A DNA stretch of 64,000 nucleotides from Micromonospora sp. C28SCA-DRY-2 (GCF_030519475.1 NZ_JAUMKD010000003.1:558001-622000); one strand, 5' to 3'. Positions 36,527 through 46,274 are shown, numbered from the stretch's first letter. Notes: generated by a model from the sequence alone, not told the origin. Made by a program: numbers and translations.

Positions 36527-39205
36527 CTACAACCGGTCGAGATCCAGCCGGGCCAGTTCGGTCCGGGACGAGATGCCCAGCTTCGGGAAAGCCTTGTACA
36601 GGTGCTGGCCGATGGTGCGCGGACTGAGCAGGAGATGCGCGGCGATGTCGCGGTTGGTGGCTCCCGTCGCGGCCAGCCGTACGACCTGAAGCTCCTGGGC
36701 GGTCAGCGCGGTGCCGGGGTCGACGCGGCGCCGGGTGAGCGTCGCCTCGCCGGCGGCGCGCAGTTCGGCGGCCGCCCGCTCGGCCCAGGGTCGGGCGCCC
36801 AGGCGGTCGAAGGCCTCGTGGGCTTCGCGCAGGTGCGGGCGGGCCTCCGCCTTACGGCGGCGACGGCGCAGCCACTCGCCGTAGGCCAGCCGCGTCCTGG
36901 CCTGCTCGTAGGGTTGCGGCATCAGTCGATGCAGTTCCAGTGCCCGGGTGAAGTGCTCCTCGGAGTCGTTCAGCAGGCCGTGGCAGCGCGCGAGCAGGGC
37001 GCGCGCCCATACCTCGCCCGACAGCGCCGTCCAGCGTTCGGCCAGCGCCATCGACTCCCGCACGCGTTCCGGTGTGCCGAGCCGTACCGCGGCCTCGACC
37101 TCGTCGACAACGATCCGGGTGCCGAAGTGCGATGAGCCGCCGGGGCGCGCCTGGAGGCGGTCGAGCGCGGCCTGATCGCGTCCCTGCGTGAGGTCGAGCA
37201 TGGCCAGCGCCCATACCGGAAGCAGGCCCACGGCCGGGGCCCGGTGGCTGACCGCGAACTCGACGCCGGCCTCGGCCAGGGGGCGGCAGCGCTCCTCGTC
37301 TCCTTCCACGGCGGCGAGCCAGGCGAGCTGGCCGCGCAGGCCAGCGGCGGGGTGAGCCTGGCCGGTGTCCAACGCGATCTGCAACCCCTCCGCGGCGTTG
37401 TCCCGCGCGTCCCGGTGGTGCCCGGTCACGACCTGGGTGTACGCGAGATGGTTCAGGGCGAACGGGAGCAACCGGATGCGACCCTCGGCGCGACAACCGG
37501 CGGCCAGGGAGGTGCACAGCTCAACGGCCTGGTCGAGGCGGCCGGCGACGAAGGCCACGTTGGCGGCCACCAACTGCCCCGCGACGTGGGACGACGACGC
37601 CTGCTCGAGGAATTCGCTCAGCAGCGGGTACCCGGCCTCGAGATCGCCGCCGTAGGTGAGCCCGAGTCCGCGGGTGAGTCTGACGAGGCTGTCCTCCCGG
37701 GGCAGCGCGAGCCCGTCGAGCAGCCGCGACGCCTCCGCGGCCAGCGCGGGATCGGCGGCGGACCAGACGTTGTGGGAGGCGGCCATGAGCAGACGAGCGG
37801 CAGTCCGGGGATCGGCGTCGGAGATGTGAGCCGCCCCGTCGAGGAGGAAGCGAGCCGCTCGCCGCGGCGACCCCTCGTCGAACGCCACCGCCGCTCGAAC
37901 CTCGCAGAGCCGGGCGAGGGTGACCGGGTCGTCGGTCAGGTGTGTGGCACGCTCGCTCAGGTCCGCCGCACGACTGGGCTGGCCCGCTTCCTTGGCCGCC
38001 ACCGCCGCCGCGGCCAACCGCCGGGCCATGTGACTCCGCTCGGCGCTGAGCTGTGCGGAGCGCTCGTAGGCCGTCGCCATGGCCGCGTAACCGAGGCGGG
38101 CGCCCGACCGCTCGGCCGACTGTTCGAGGCTCTCGGCGACCTGTTCGTCCGGCCCGGTCGCCGCCAGGGCCAGGTGCCAGGCCCGCCGGTCGCCGCTCAC
38201 GGCTTCGGCCAGTGCCTGGTGGATCGCGCGCCGCTGTGCGGAGGGCAGATTCTGGTAGGCGGCCGAACGCAGCAGCGGGTGGCGGAAGCGCACGACACCG
38301 CCGGTGACCCGGACGAGCCCGGCCAGCTCCGCCGGCTCCAGCGCTTCGGCGGGGATACCCAGCGCGCCGGACGCGGCCAGCACGATCCCCAGCGCGCCGG
38401 TGTCCTCGGCGGCCGCCACCGCGAGCATCCTCCTGGTGGGTTCGGCCAACCGCTGGATCTGGCCGGCGAAAGCACTCAGGAGCCGGCGGGTGAGCGGGAG
38501 GGGCCCGGCCATCTCGAGCTCTCCCCCGCGGGCGGCCTCGGACAGCTCGATGAGTGCCAGCGGGTTGCCGTCGGCCTCCTTGAGGACCTGTTCTCGCAGC
38601 TGGGCGGGAAGCCCGTCGCCGAGCAGGCGCTCGGCGTCGTCGCGCGCCAACCCGCCCAGGTGCAGCTCCGGCAGGCCGGCGGTGGGGAAGGCGTCCTGAT
38701 CGTCACGCGCGGCGACCAGCAGGGCGACACCCTCGGACCGCAACCGCCGCGACGCGAACACCAGGGCGGAAGCCGACGCCTGGTCGAGCCATTGGGCGTC
38801 GTCGACGACAACCAGCAGCGGTCGTTCCTCGGCCAGCTCCGACAACAGGCTGAGCGTGGCCAGCCCGACGAGGAACCTGTCCGCCGTCGCCATCGGCGCC
38901 AGGCCGAACGCGCCGCGCAAGGCCGCGGCCTGTGGTGCGGGCAGGGCGTCGAGCCGATCGAGAGCGGGGCGCAACAGTAGGTGCAGGGCCGCGAAGGGCA
39001 GCTCGACCTCGGTCTCCACGCCGGCTCCGCGCAGCACGCTGGCCCCGTCGGCGGCGTACACCGCGTGCTCCAGGAGCGCGGACTTCCCCACACCGGGCTC
39101 GCCCTTGATCACCAGGACACCGCTGACGCCGGATCGCGCGCCGGCGAGGAGAGCCTCGACGGCTTCGATCTCCTCCGCCCGCCCCTGCAACATCATGTCC
39201 CTCAT
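36527..39205 (-). CDS. LAL-type LuxR regulator with AAA ATPase domain (second copy)
   Basis: 892 residues from the ATG at 39205; the ATG pair at 39196/39193 sits behind GAGGGAC and is a credible alternative. The layout matches the other LAL protein in this window: Walker A GEPGVGKSAL, Walker B LLVVVDDAQWLD, helical TPR-like middle, and a C-terminal LuxR HTH (LTAQELQVVRLAATGATNRDIAAH...SPRTIGQHLYK). It is divergent from a short-chain dehydrogenase gene, its most likely target. The shared segments with the first copy (HLLLRPAL, HPLLRSAAYQ, YEQARTRLAYGEWLRR) show they are paralogues. Confidence 0.9.
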   Translation of the reverse strand: MRDMMLQGRAEEIEAVEALLAGARSGVSGVLVIKGEPGVGKSALLEHAVYAADGASVLRGAGVETEVELPFAALHLLLRPALDRLDALPAPQAAALRGAFGLAPMATADRFLVGLATLSLLSELAEERPLLVVVDDAQWLDQASASALVFASRRLRSEGVALLVAARDDQDAFPTAGLPELHLGGLARDDAERLLGDGLPAQLREQVLKEADGNPLALIELSEAARGGELEMAGPLPLTRRLLSAFAGQIQRLAEPTRRMLAVAAAEDTGALGIVLAASGALGIPAEALEPAELAGLVRVTGGVVRFRHPLLRSAAYQNLPSAQRRAIHQALAEAVSGDRRAWHLALAATGPDEQVAESLEQSAERSGARLGYAAMATAYERSAQLSAERSHMARRLAAAAVAAKEAGQPSRAADLSERATHLTDDPVTLARLCEVRAAVAFDEGSPRRAARFLLDGAAHISDADPRTAARLLMAASHNVWSAADPALAAEASRLLDGLALPREDSLVRLTRGLGLTYGGDLEAGYPLLSEFLEQASSSHVAGQLVAANVAFVAGRLDQAVELCTSLAAGCRAEGRIRLLPFALNHLAYTQVVTGHHRDARDNAAEGLQIALDTGQAHPAAGLRGQLAWLAAVEGDEERCRPLAEAGVEFAVSHRAPAVGLLPVWALAMLDLTQGRDQAALDRLQARPGGSSHFGTRIVVDEVEAAVRLGTPERVRESMALAERWTALSGEVWARALLARCHGLLNDSEEHFTRALELHRLMPQPYEQARTRLAYGEWLRRRRRKAEARPHLREAHEAFDRLGARPWAERAAAELRAAGEATLTRRRVDPGTALTAQELQVVRLAATGATNRDIAAHLLLSPRTIGQHLYKAFPKLGISSRTELARLDLDRL

Positions 39206-39221
39206 ACCTACGACGAAATCG

Positions 39222-39237
39222 TGAGTCACCTTACTCA
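39222..39237. promoter_or_regulatory. Inverted repeat between LAL regulator and SDR genes
   Basis: TGAGT-N6-ACTCA lies 17 bases from the LAL start and 62 bases from the SDR start, in an AT-richer stretch. It may be the binding site of the LAL regulator or another factor. Confidence 0.4.
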
Positions 39238-39298
39238 TTCCTTCCGCCGCGGCCGGACCTAGCGTTCCGTGCAGTCGATCTGATCCAAGGAGTGAGAC

Positions 39299-40060
39299 AT
39301 GACCGCTCTGAACGGCAAGACCGCCCTGGTGACCGGTGCCTCGCGCGGCATCGGCAGGGCGGTCGCACTGCGGCTGGCCGTTGAGGGCGCCCTGGTCGCG
39401 GTGCACTACGGCAGCAACGACGAGGCGGCCAGGCGGACAGTGGGCGAGATCGAGCAAGCCGGCGGGCGGGCGTTCGCCATCCGCGCCGAGCTGGGCACGC
39501 CGGGTGACGTGGACACCCTCTTCGCGGGCCTGAAGTACGGCCTGGCGGGACGGCCGTTGGACGTCCTGGTCAACAATGCCGCCCTGGCCTCGGCCGGATC
39601 GCTGGCGGAGACCACCACCGAGACGTTCGACCGGCTGTTCGCGGTCAACGTCAAGGCGCCGTTCTTCATCATCCAACGGGCTCTGCCGATGATGGCCGCC
39701 GGCGGGCGCATCATCAACCTCTCCTCGGCGGCGACCCGGGTCGCCCTGCCCGAGTTGGTTTACGCCATGACCAAGGGCGCGATCAATGCGCTGTGCCGCA
39801 GCCTGGCGCAGGAGGTCGGCACTCGCGGCATCACCGTCAACGCCGTGGCCCCCGCGGCGACCGTGACCGAGTCGTCAGGCTGGATGGTGGCCACGCCGGA
39901 GGTGGAGGCTCGGCTGGGCGCGGCCAACGCCCTCAACCGGGTCGGCCTGCCGGCGGACATCGCGGCGGTGGTCGCCTTCCTGGCTTCCGACGATGCCCGC
40001 TGGGTCACCGGCGACGTGTTGGACGCTACCGGCGGCTACTTTCTCGGCCCTCGGATCTGA
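39299..40060 (+). CDS. Short-chain dehydrogenase/reductase (classical SDR)
   Basis: 253 residues. The Rossmann motif TGASRGIG (about 12-19), NNA, the catalytic Ser in INLSSAAT and YAMTK (Tyr and Lys) are all present. The spacing fits NADP(H)-using 3-oxoacyl reductase-like SDRs, with VTGDVLDATGGYF near the end. The substrate is unknown. The ATG follows AAGGAGTGAGAC. It is divergent from the LAL regulator, which probably activates it. Confidence 0.93.
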   Translation: MTALNGKTALVTGASRGIGRAVALRLAVEGALVAVHYGSNDEAARRTVGEIEQAGGRAFAIRAELGTPGDVDTLFAGLKYGLAGRPLDVLVNNAALASAGSLAETTTETFDRLFAVNVKAPFFIIQRALPMMAAGGRIINLSSAATRVALPELVYAMTKGAINALCRSLAQEVGTRGITVNAVAPAATVTESSGWMVATPEVEARLGAANALNRVGLPADIAAVVAFLASDDARWVTGDVLDATGGYFLGPRI

Positions 40061-40466
40061 GCCGCGGGCACACCGTGGCGACCCGGCTCACCGAGTCGAT
40101 TGCCCCACAGACGGACTGACTCAGTACTCGCCGACCCGGTCGAGTCGTTCACCGCAATAGATCGATCGTGGTGGATGCTATTCGTCCTCGCGACATACCT
40201 AGAGGGACTACAGCACATGACAGAACCGATGGTCCGCCACGGATTCGCGGCGGCTCACCGACGACTTCTGAACCCGGTTCGGCCGCGCCATCGAGGACGC
40301 CGTTGTCCTGCGGCGCCGTACGCCCGCCCACCGCCCACAACGTCCCGATCGGCCCCGGCGGTCGAGCCGATGTCGCCCCTCCCGCGGGGTCGGGTCCTGG
40401 CCGGTCCGGCCAGGACCACATCCCGCGCTTACCGAATTTCGGACCATATTCAAAGGAGCACGAAAC
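40061..40466 (+). other. Leader/intergenic region before the DrrAB-type operon
   Basis: About 400 bases with patchier, lower GC than its surroundings. Frames on both strands lack any family signature. It contains the hairpin at 40393-40417 and an AT-rich stretch (ATTTCGGACCATATTCAAAGG) that likely includes the operon promoter and ends in the ribosome site for the next gene. Confidence 0.45.
40393..40417 (+). repeat. Perfect hairpin upstream of the exporter operon
   Basis: GGTCCTGGCCG-GTC-CGGCCAGGACC, 11-bp perfect arms, 50 bases before the first start codon. Could be an attenuator, a terminator of upstream transcription or an operator. Confidence 0.5.
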
Positions 40467-40922
40467 GTGTCCGTCACGTTTTCCGATCAGGACAAGCTGA
40501 CCATGCGGACCGCCGCGTACGGCGCCGTCACCCTGCTGGCCGCCGCCGGTGCGTCCGGCTCACCTCACAAGATCGCCACCGCCGGCTCCATCGCCCTGGC
40601 CTCCGCGACCGGCCCGATCGGGCACGTCCTCGCCGAGAAGCGCACCGGCGTCAACCTGAACGGCAAGACCGTCGCCGACCTCGCCGACCACGTGCTGCCG
40701 GCCCTGACGGCGGCCATGAGCCTGCTCAGGAAGCAGGCTCCGGCCGAGGCCGACAACTTCCACAACACCGTCCTCGTCGCCCTCGAAGCGGCCACCCGGA
40801 CGCAGCCGGGCGGGCCCAGCCCCACCGTGGCCGAGATGACTCGCAAGATCATCGGAGCGCTCGGCGCCGCTTCGGCCACGCCCCGCGCGACCGTCGTCGA
40901 CAACGGGGGGTCGGTGGCATGA
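40467..40922 (+). CDS. Unknown 151-residue protein coupled to the DrrAB-type exporter
   Basis: Begins at a GTG 7 bases after AAGGAGCACG. The stop overlaps the ATG of the ABC ATPase gene (ATGA), so translation is coupled. The protein is Ala-rich and helical (MRTAAYGAVTLLAAAGAS, GSIALASATGPIGHVLAEK) with moderately hydrophobic helices but no clear signal or full membrane span. No catalytic motif or HTH is visible. The tight coupling suggests a small accessory or sensory partner of the exporter. Confidence 0.7.
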   Translation: MSVTFSDQDKLTMRTAAYGAVTLLAAAGASGSPHKIATAGSIALASATGPIGHVLAEKRTGVNLNGKTVADLADHVLPALTAAMSLLRKQAPAEADNFHNTVLVALEAATRTQPGGPSPTVAEMTRKIIGALGAASATPRATVVDNGGSVA

Positions 40923-41860
40923 CGACGTCAGTGATTGAGGTTTCCGGTTTGCGGAAGGCGTTCGGGGACAGGGTGGTGCTCGACGGCGTCGATCTGCGGG
41001 TCGAGGCGGGCACGATCTTCTCTCTGCTGGGTCCGAATGGGGCGGGTAAGACGACGACGGTGAATGTGTTGACGACGTTGGTGCGGGCTGACGGTGGGTC
41101 GGTGCGGGTGGCGGGTCACGATGTGGCGACCGAGGCGAGGGCGGTGCGGTCGGTGATCGGGGTGACTGGTCAGTTCGCGGCGGTGGACGAGTTGTTGACC
41201 GGGCGGGAGAACCTGCAGTTGATGGTGGACCTGGGTCGGGTGCCGGCCCGGGACGGTAAGCGGGTCGTGGCGGAGTTGTTGGAGCGGTTCGAGTTGACCG
41301 AGTCGGCGGGTAAGCCCGCGTCGACGTACTCCGGTGGTATGCGCCGCAAGCTCGACCTGGCGATGACGTTGGTCGGCAACCCGCGGATCATCTTCCTGGA
41401 CGAGCCGACGACCGGGCTGGACCCGCGTAGCCGCCGGACCATGTGGTCGATCATCCGGGATCTGGTGGCCGACGGGGTGAGCGTCTTCCTCACCACCCAG
41501 TACCTGGAGGAAGCCGACCAGCTCGCCCACCGGGTCGCGGTGCTGGACCAGGGGCGGCTGGTCGCCCAGGGCACGCCCGACGAGCTCAAGCGCCAGATCC
41601 CGGGAACGCACGTGCGGCTGCGGTTGGCCACCGCCGCGGACCTCGACGCGGCCGGCCGGATCTTCCCCGACGCCGCGCGCGACGAGGAGGCGTTGACCGT
41701 GCGGGTGCCCAGCGACGGCGGGACGGCGTCGCTGCGGGCGCTGCTGGACCGGCTCGACGAGTACCACCTGCGCGCGGAGGAGTTCTCCGTGCACACCCCC
41801 GACCTCGACGATGTTTTCCTCGCCCTCACGGGCCGCACCACGGAGGTGACCGCGAAATGA
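40919..41860 (+). CDS. ABC exporter ATPase, DrrA type
   Basis: 313 residues with the full ABC set: Walker A GPNGAGKTTT, Q-loop VTGQFAAVDELLTGREN, signature YSGGMRRKLDLAM, Walker B IIFLDEPTTGLD and the H-loop region (here FLTTQYLEE, with Gln in the His position as in many DrrA proteins). The C-terminal 80 residues match the DrrA-specific tail (LDEYHLRAEEFSVHTPDLDDVFLALTGR). DrrA energises DrrB to export antibiotics such as anthracyclines. It overlaps both neighbours by 4 bases. Confidence 0.93.
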   Translation: MTTSVIEVSGLRKAFGDRVVLDGVDLRVEAGTIFSLLGPNGAGKTTTVNVLTTLVRADGGSVRVAGHDVATEARAVRSVIGVTGQFAAVDELLTGRENLQLMVDLGRVPARDGKRVVAELLERFELTESAGKPASTYSGGMRRKLDLAMTLVGNPRIIFLDEPTTGLDPRSRRTMWSIIRDLVADGVSVFLTTQYLEEADQLAHRVAVLDQGRLVAQGTPDELKRQIPGTHVRLRLATAADLDAAGRIFPDAARDEEALTVRVPSDGGTASLRALLDRLDEYHLRAEEFSVHTPDLDDVFLALTGRTTEVTAK

Positions 41861-42603
41861 GCACGTCCCACGCGATGGTCATGCTGCGTCGCAACTTCAC
41901 GCACATCACCCGGAACCCGACCTCGGTGTTCAACGCGGTCCTGATGCCGATCGTGATCATGCTGATGTTCGTGTACATGTTCGGCGACGCCTTCAGCGTC
42001 GGGGTCGACTACATCGACTACGCCACACCCGGGCTGATGCTGCTGGCCGTCTGCTACGGCCTCGGCGCCACCGCCACCGCGGTGAACTCCGACATGACCA
42101 AAGGCATCATCAACCGGTTCAAAGTCATGCACGTCTCCCGCGGCGCGGTGCTCACCGGCCACGTCGTCGCGACCGTGCTGACCAACCTGGTCGCCATCGC
42201 CGCCCTGATCGCGGTGGCCTTCCTCCTCGGATTCGACCCCTCGGCGAGTCTGCTCGACTGGCTCGGCGTGCTCGGCATCATCGTGCTGCTCGGCTTCGCC
42301 GCCGCCTGGCTCACCGTCGCCCTCGGACTCGCCGCCAAATCCGTGGAAACCGCCGGCCTGGCCGCCGTGCCCCTGGTCATGCTGCCCTTCTTCAGCAGCG
42401 CCATCGTCCCCGCCGACAAGATGGGCCCCGGCCTGCGCGAATTCGCCGAGTACCAGCCCTTCACACCGATCATCGAAACCCTCCGCGGACTGCTCAACAG
42501 CACACCCTCGACCACCGACACCATCATCGCCGTCGCCTGGTGCACCGCCATCGCCCTCGTCGGATACCTGTGGGCGCGTGCCACGTTCAACAAGCGAGCG
42601 TGA
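41857..42603 (+). CDS. ABC exporter permease, DrrB type
   Basis: 248 residues with six membrane segments and the ABC-2 permease pattern (PIVIMLMFVYMFG, YIDYATPGLMLLAVCYG, GIINRFKVMHVSRGAVL, YQPFTPIIETLRGLL). It starts at an ATG overlapping the ATPase stop (ATGA). With DrrA it would form an efflux pump for a hydrophobic drug or natural product. A 15-bp perfect hairpin follows. Confidence 0.93.
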   Translation: MSTSHAMVMLRRNFTHITRNPTSVFNAVLMPIVIMLMFVYMFGDAFSVGVDYIDYATPGLMLLAVCYGLGATATAVNSDMTKGIINRFKVMHVSRGAVLTGHVVATVLTNLVAIAALIAVAFLLGFDPSASLLDWLGVLGIIVLLGFAAAWLTVALGLAAKSVETAGLAAVPLVMLPFFSSAIVPADKMGPGLREFAEYQPFTPIIETLRGLLNSTPSTTDTIIAVAWCTAIALVGYLWARATFNKRA

Positions 42604-42642
42604 CCCCCACCAGCTGACCCCAACCCACCTCCGCACCCACCC

Positions 42643-42680
42643 GAGCCGCCTCGGCGAACCCCACCTCGCCGAGGCGGCTC
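42643..42680. terminator. Strong bidirectional hairpin after drrB-like gene
   Basis: GAGCCGCCTCGGCGA pairs perfectly with TCGCCGAGGCGGCTC across an 8-base loop, between the exporter operon and the convergent MFS gene. Confidence 0.85.
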
Positions 42681-42721
42681 CACGCCACCCGCTCGACCCG
42701 GGCCGAGCCGGTCAGCCGGCC

Positions 42722-44275
42722 TCACGCCTGCTGGGCGACCGGCTCCGCCGGCTGCTCCGCGGTGGCCGGTGCCGCCCTGCGGAGCAGGGTGGCGGACAGG
42801 ACGGCCGCCAGCAGGAGCAGCACGCTGCCGGCCACGGCGGCGGTGTGCAGACCACTGGTGAACGCGCCCTTCGCCGTGGTGAGGATCGCCTCGGCCAGGC
42901 CGTCGGGCAGGTGGGCCGCCGAGTCCACCGCCGCGCCGAGGGTGTCCCGAGCCGACGCGGCGACCTCCGGTGGCGTCTCCGGTGGAACGCTGAGGTGGTG
43001 CCGGTACACCACGTTCGCGATGCTGCCGAACACGGCCAGACCGAGGGCTCCGCCGAGTTCCTGAGCGGTCTCCGACACAGCCGAGGCGGCGCCAGCCTGC
43101 TCCGGCGGCGCGGCCCCGACGACGAGGTCGGTGCCGAGGACCAGCAGCGGTGAGGCGCCGAGGAAGAACACCGCGAGTCCCGCGGCCAGGGCGCCCGGCC
43201 CGGAGTCGGTGCCAGCGAGCGTGATCACCCACAAACCACCAGCCGAGATCACCAGGCCGGCCGCCGCGACGGTACCGGGGCCGAGGCGGCGGGCCAACGC
43301 CGGTGCCATCAGGAACCCGACGACGACCGCCACCGTCTGCGGCAGCATCCACAGCCCGGCGCGCAGCGGTGTCAGCCCGAGCACCAGTTGGAGGTACTGG
43401 GCGCTCAGCAGCCCCAGGCCGGGCCCGACCAGGATGACGAGCGCGAGGGTGCCCAACGACACACTGAACCGCCGGTCGGCGAAGAGGCGGAGGTCGAGCA
43501 GCGGTTCGGCCAGGGTTCGCTGCCGCCGTACGAACACCGCGATCAGGGCGAGACCGGCCAGCAGGGCCAGTGCCGGCCACCCGCTGACACCTTCGGCGGC
43601 CAGCTGCTTGAACCCGTAGACCAGGGCGAGGATGCCGGCGAGCGAGACGAGCACGCTGGTCGGGTCGATCCGTCCGGTGGCCTGGTCCCGGTGTTCCGGC
43701 AGCAGCCAGGGCCCGACGAGCAGCAGTACGGCCATCACCGGCACGGCCAGCAGGAACACCGACCCCCACCAGTAGTGCTCCAGCAACAGGCCACCGATCA
43801 GCGGACCGGCCAGCATGCCGCCGGTGAAGCCGGTCATCCAGACGCTGATCGCCACCGTGCGCTGGGCCGGGTCGTGGAACATGGTGCGGATCAGCGAGAG
43901 CGTCGACGGCATCAGCGTCGCGCCGGCGATGCCGAGCAGCGCTCGTGCCAGGATCAGCAGTTCCGCGGTGGGCGCGTAGGCGGCGAGGGTCGACGCGGCG
44001 CCGAAGGCCGCCGCCCCGACGAGCAGCAGCCGCTTGCGGCCGTAGCGGTCGCCGAGGGCTCCCATGGTGAGCAGGAAACCGGCGATCAGGAAGCCGTAGC
44101 TGTCGTTGATCCACAACAGCTCGGTACTGCTCGGTCGCAGGTCCGCGCTCAGCATCGGAACCGCCAGATGGAGTACTGACACGTCGACGGACAGGAGCAG
44201 CGTCGGCAGCACCAGGACAGCCAAGCCGATCCACTCCCTCAGCCCGGCTCGGTTGGCGGAGTTCTCGGTCATCAT
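42722..44275 (-). CDS. MFS drug exporter, DHA2 family (14 helices)
   Basis: 517 residues from the ATG at 44275; a second ATG follows immediately. Fourteen hydrophobic segments, the motif GALGDRYGRKRLLL after helix 2 and the motif-C-like GPLIGGLLLEHYWWGSVF in helix 5 place it with EmrB/QacA and SmvA-type proton antiporters. The last 120 residues hold a large loop between the final helices. Such pumps export lipophilic cations or the producer's own metabolite. No regulator is adjacent. Confidence 0.92.
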   Translation of the reverse strand: MMTENSANRAGLREWIGLAVLVLPTLLLSVDVSVLHLAVPMLSADLRPSSTELLWINDSYGFLIAGFLLTMGALGDRYGRKRLLLVGAAAFGAASTLAAYAPTAELLILARALLGIAGATLMPSTLSLIRTMFHDPAQRTVAISVWMTGFTGGMLAGPLIGGLLLEHYWWGSVFLLAVPVMAVLLLVGPWLLPEHRDQATGRIDPTSVLVSLAGILALVYGFKQLAAEGVSGWPALALLAGLALIAVFVRRQRTLAEPLLDLRLFADRRFSVSLGTLALVILVGPGLGLLSAQYLQLVLGLTPLRAGLWMLPQTVAVVVGFLMAPALARRLGPGTVAAAGLVISAGGLWVITLAGTDSGPGALAAGLAVFFLGASPLLVLGTDLVVGAAPPEQAGAASAVSETAQELGGALGLAVFGSIANVVYRHHLSVPPETPPEVAASARDTLGAAVDSAAHLPDGLAEAILTTAKGAFTSGLHTAAVAGSVLLLLAAVLSATLLRRAAPATAEQPAEPVAQQA

Positions 44276-44316
44276 GCTTCGCAAGCTAGAACCTGAAGCG
44301 AGGTTGAGCTCAAGGG

Positions 44317-45495
44317 TCAGTCGCGCGCGTCACCACTGCGCCGACCAGGGTCCGGCCGCAGTGGACGGAAGAAGGTCCGGATGTCGGTGACGAGAACGTC
44401 TGGGACCTCCAGCGCGGCGAAGTGGCCCCCGCGGTCGTACTCCGCCCAGTGCACGAGGTGGTGTTCCCGCTCGGCGAGCCGGCGGAGCACCGGGTCGGTC
44501 GGGAAGACAGCGATCCCGGTCGGCACCCCGGAGGAGACCGCCGGCCGGGGCGGCTGGGCGCGTACCTCGTAGTAGAGCTGGGCCGAGCTCGCCGCGGTGC
44601 CGGTCAGCCAGTAGAGCGACACGTCGGTGAGCAGGACGTCCCGGTCGATCGCCTCGTCCGGCACCGCGTGTGCCGGGTCGGTCCAGTCCCGCACCTTGTC
44701 CAGGATCCAGGCGAGCTGGCCGACCGGTGAGTCGGTCAGCGCGTACCCCAGCGTCTGTGGCCGGGTGGCCTGGATGTCGGCGTAGCCGCCGGCGTGCTGC
44801 CGAAGCTGTTCGGCGGCGGCCAGCCGGGCCTGTTCCGCCGCGGTCAGCGTCACCGTGGCGAGCTGGTCGGGGCGGGGTATCTCCAGCCCGCCGTGGATGT
44901 GCACCCCGACGACCCGGTCCGGAGCGTGCTGGCCGAGCCGGGGCGAGACGAGGAATCCGGTGTCGCTGCCCTGTGCGCCGTAGCGCTCGTAGCCGAGCCG
45001 GTCCATCAGGGTGATCCAGGCCCGGGCGATACGGTCGTGGTTCCAGCCCGGCCTGGACAGCGGGGTGGAGAAACCGAAGCCGGGCAGCGAGGGCGCCACC
45101 ACGTGGAACGCGTCCGCCGGGTCCCCGCCGTGCCGGGCCGGATCGGTCAGCGGACCGATGACGCGGAGGAACTCGACGACCGAACCGGGCCAGCCGTGGG
45201 TGAGGATCAGCGGTAGCGCGTCGGGCTCGGGCGACCGGACGTGCGCGAAGTGCAGCAGCTGACCCTCGATCTCGGTGGTGTACTGCGAGAACTCGTTGAG
45301 CTTCGCCTCCCAGACCCGCCAGTCGTACGCGTGCAGCCAGTGCGCCACCAGGTCCCGCAGATAGCCGAGCGGCACACCGCGGCTCCAACCGACGCCGGGC
45401 AGCTCGGCCGGCCATCGGGTACGGCGCAGCCGGTCGACCAGGTCGTCGAGCGCGGCCTGCGGGATGTCGATCCGGAACTCCCGGACGGCGGTCAT
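44317..45495 (-). CDS. Epoxide hydrolase (alpha/beta hydrolase, EHN domain)
   Basis: 392 residues. An N-terminal EHN domain (about 1-110; [23 protein letters not shown]) precedes the alpha/beta-hydrolase core. The oxyanion motif is HGWPGS, the nucleophile region reads AQGSDTGF (Asp as nucleophile; the usual form is GGDWG) and the catalytic His is in GGHFAALE near the end. Family members open epoxides to diols in the cytoplasm, including juvenile-hormone-type and natural-product epoxides. The Trp-to-Thr change next to the nucleophile is mild. Confidence 0.88.
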   Translation of the reverse strand: MTAVREFRIDIPQAALDDLVDRLRRTRWPAELPGVGWSRGVPLGYLRDLVAHWLHAYDWRVWEAKLNEFSQYTTEIEGQLLHFAHVRSPEPDALPLILTHGWPGSVVEFLRVIGPLTDPARHGGDPADAFHVVAPSLPGFGFSTPLSRPGWNHDRIARAWITLMDRLGYERYGAQGSDTGFLVSPRLGQHAPDRVVGVHIHGGLEIPRPDQLATVTLTAAEQARLAAAEQLRQHAGGYADIQATRPQTLGYALTDSPVGQLAWILDKVRDWTDPAHAVPDEAIDRDVLLTDVSLYWLTGTAASSAQLYYEVRAQPPRPAVSSGVPTGIAVFPTDPVLRRLAEREHHLVHWAEYDRGGHFAALEVPDVLVTDIRTFFRPLRPDPGRRSGDARD

Positions 45496-46274
45496 GTCAC
45501 TCCCCCGGTTTCGTTGCCACCTCGTGCCGATCGATGCACGGTCACCGACGGATCACGAGGCGGCGAGCCCTCCGACGGGCATCCGTCGCGTGACGGCCCG
45601 GCCACATCGCCAACGGAGCCGGTTCCGTCACGCCGCCCCGATTTCGGAAGCTCAAATCTAGCTCAAGAAGATCCCAAGGCCGTTGTACGTATTTAAATAC
45701 GCCTCCTATTCTTCAACGACTTGACCGCTGGGGAGCGGTTCAGCCGGAGCGGTGGATGACATTGTCGAAAGCTGGCCCATTCGTGCCGCAGCCGCGCTGG
45801 CCGTTCCTGCCGTCGTGCAGGGGACAAGCACTCCAGCATTCGCCGGTGACACATGGTGTCCCTGGTGAACAGCTCGGCCGGCACTGACATGTCCCGCTGC
45901 GCGCCCTCCGGATGGCCCGGGAAGACCTTCACCGAATAAGCGCCGGCCGTCGTCCCACAGTGCCCGGCGTCCGCCCGGCGGCACGCCCGCCGGTCGGCCA
46001 TCGGCACCGAAGCCCCGGATCCGCCAGCGCCCTGGCGGCCCGGGGCCTCGTCGCTGGTCGCGCCGAGCGGAAAGCGACCGGATCCAAGCTGCCGGCCGAG
46101 ACGCTGCGCCAGTGGGCCGCCAGGCCGGCATCGATGCCGGCCGGCGCGCCGGCCCCGCTGAGCGCCGAGTCGGCGGCGAGCGGCGGCGGAGTCGCGCGCA
46201 CGTGCCCGCCCAGCACAACCGCGTTCCTCCTGCGGAACCCGCCGATCCTGCGGGTGCGGCTGACTCGACCGTTG
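45496..46274. other. Long gap with possible decayed coding sequence
   Basis: No intact gene is evident. On the minus strand (about 45700-46230) several frames contain short stretches that look protein-like (for example SALSGAGAPAGIDAGLAAHW in one frame and WDDGRRLFGEGLPGPSGGR in another) but they do not join into one frame, which suggests a frameshifted, decayed gene. A triple CTCAA/CCAAG repeat lies at 45651-45678. Confidence 0.4.
45651..45678 (+). promoter_or_regulatory. Three CTCAA(G)-like repeats with 11-bp period
   Basis: CTCAAATCTAG, CTCAAGAAGAT and CCCAAG follow one another at exactly 11-bp spacing. It is related to the TCAAG-N6-TCAAG elements at 46275 and 47619. It lies 156 bases upstream of the epoxide hydrolase start but in the opposite orientation. 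Confidence 0.45.
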
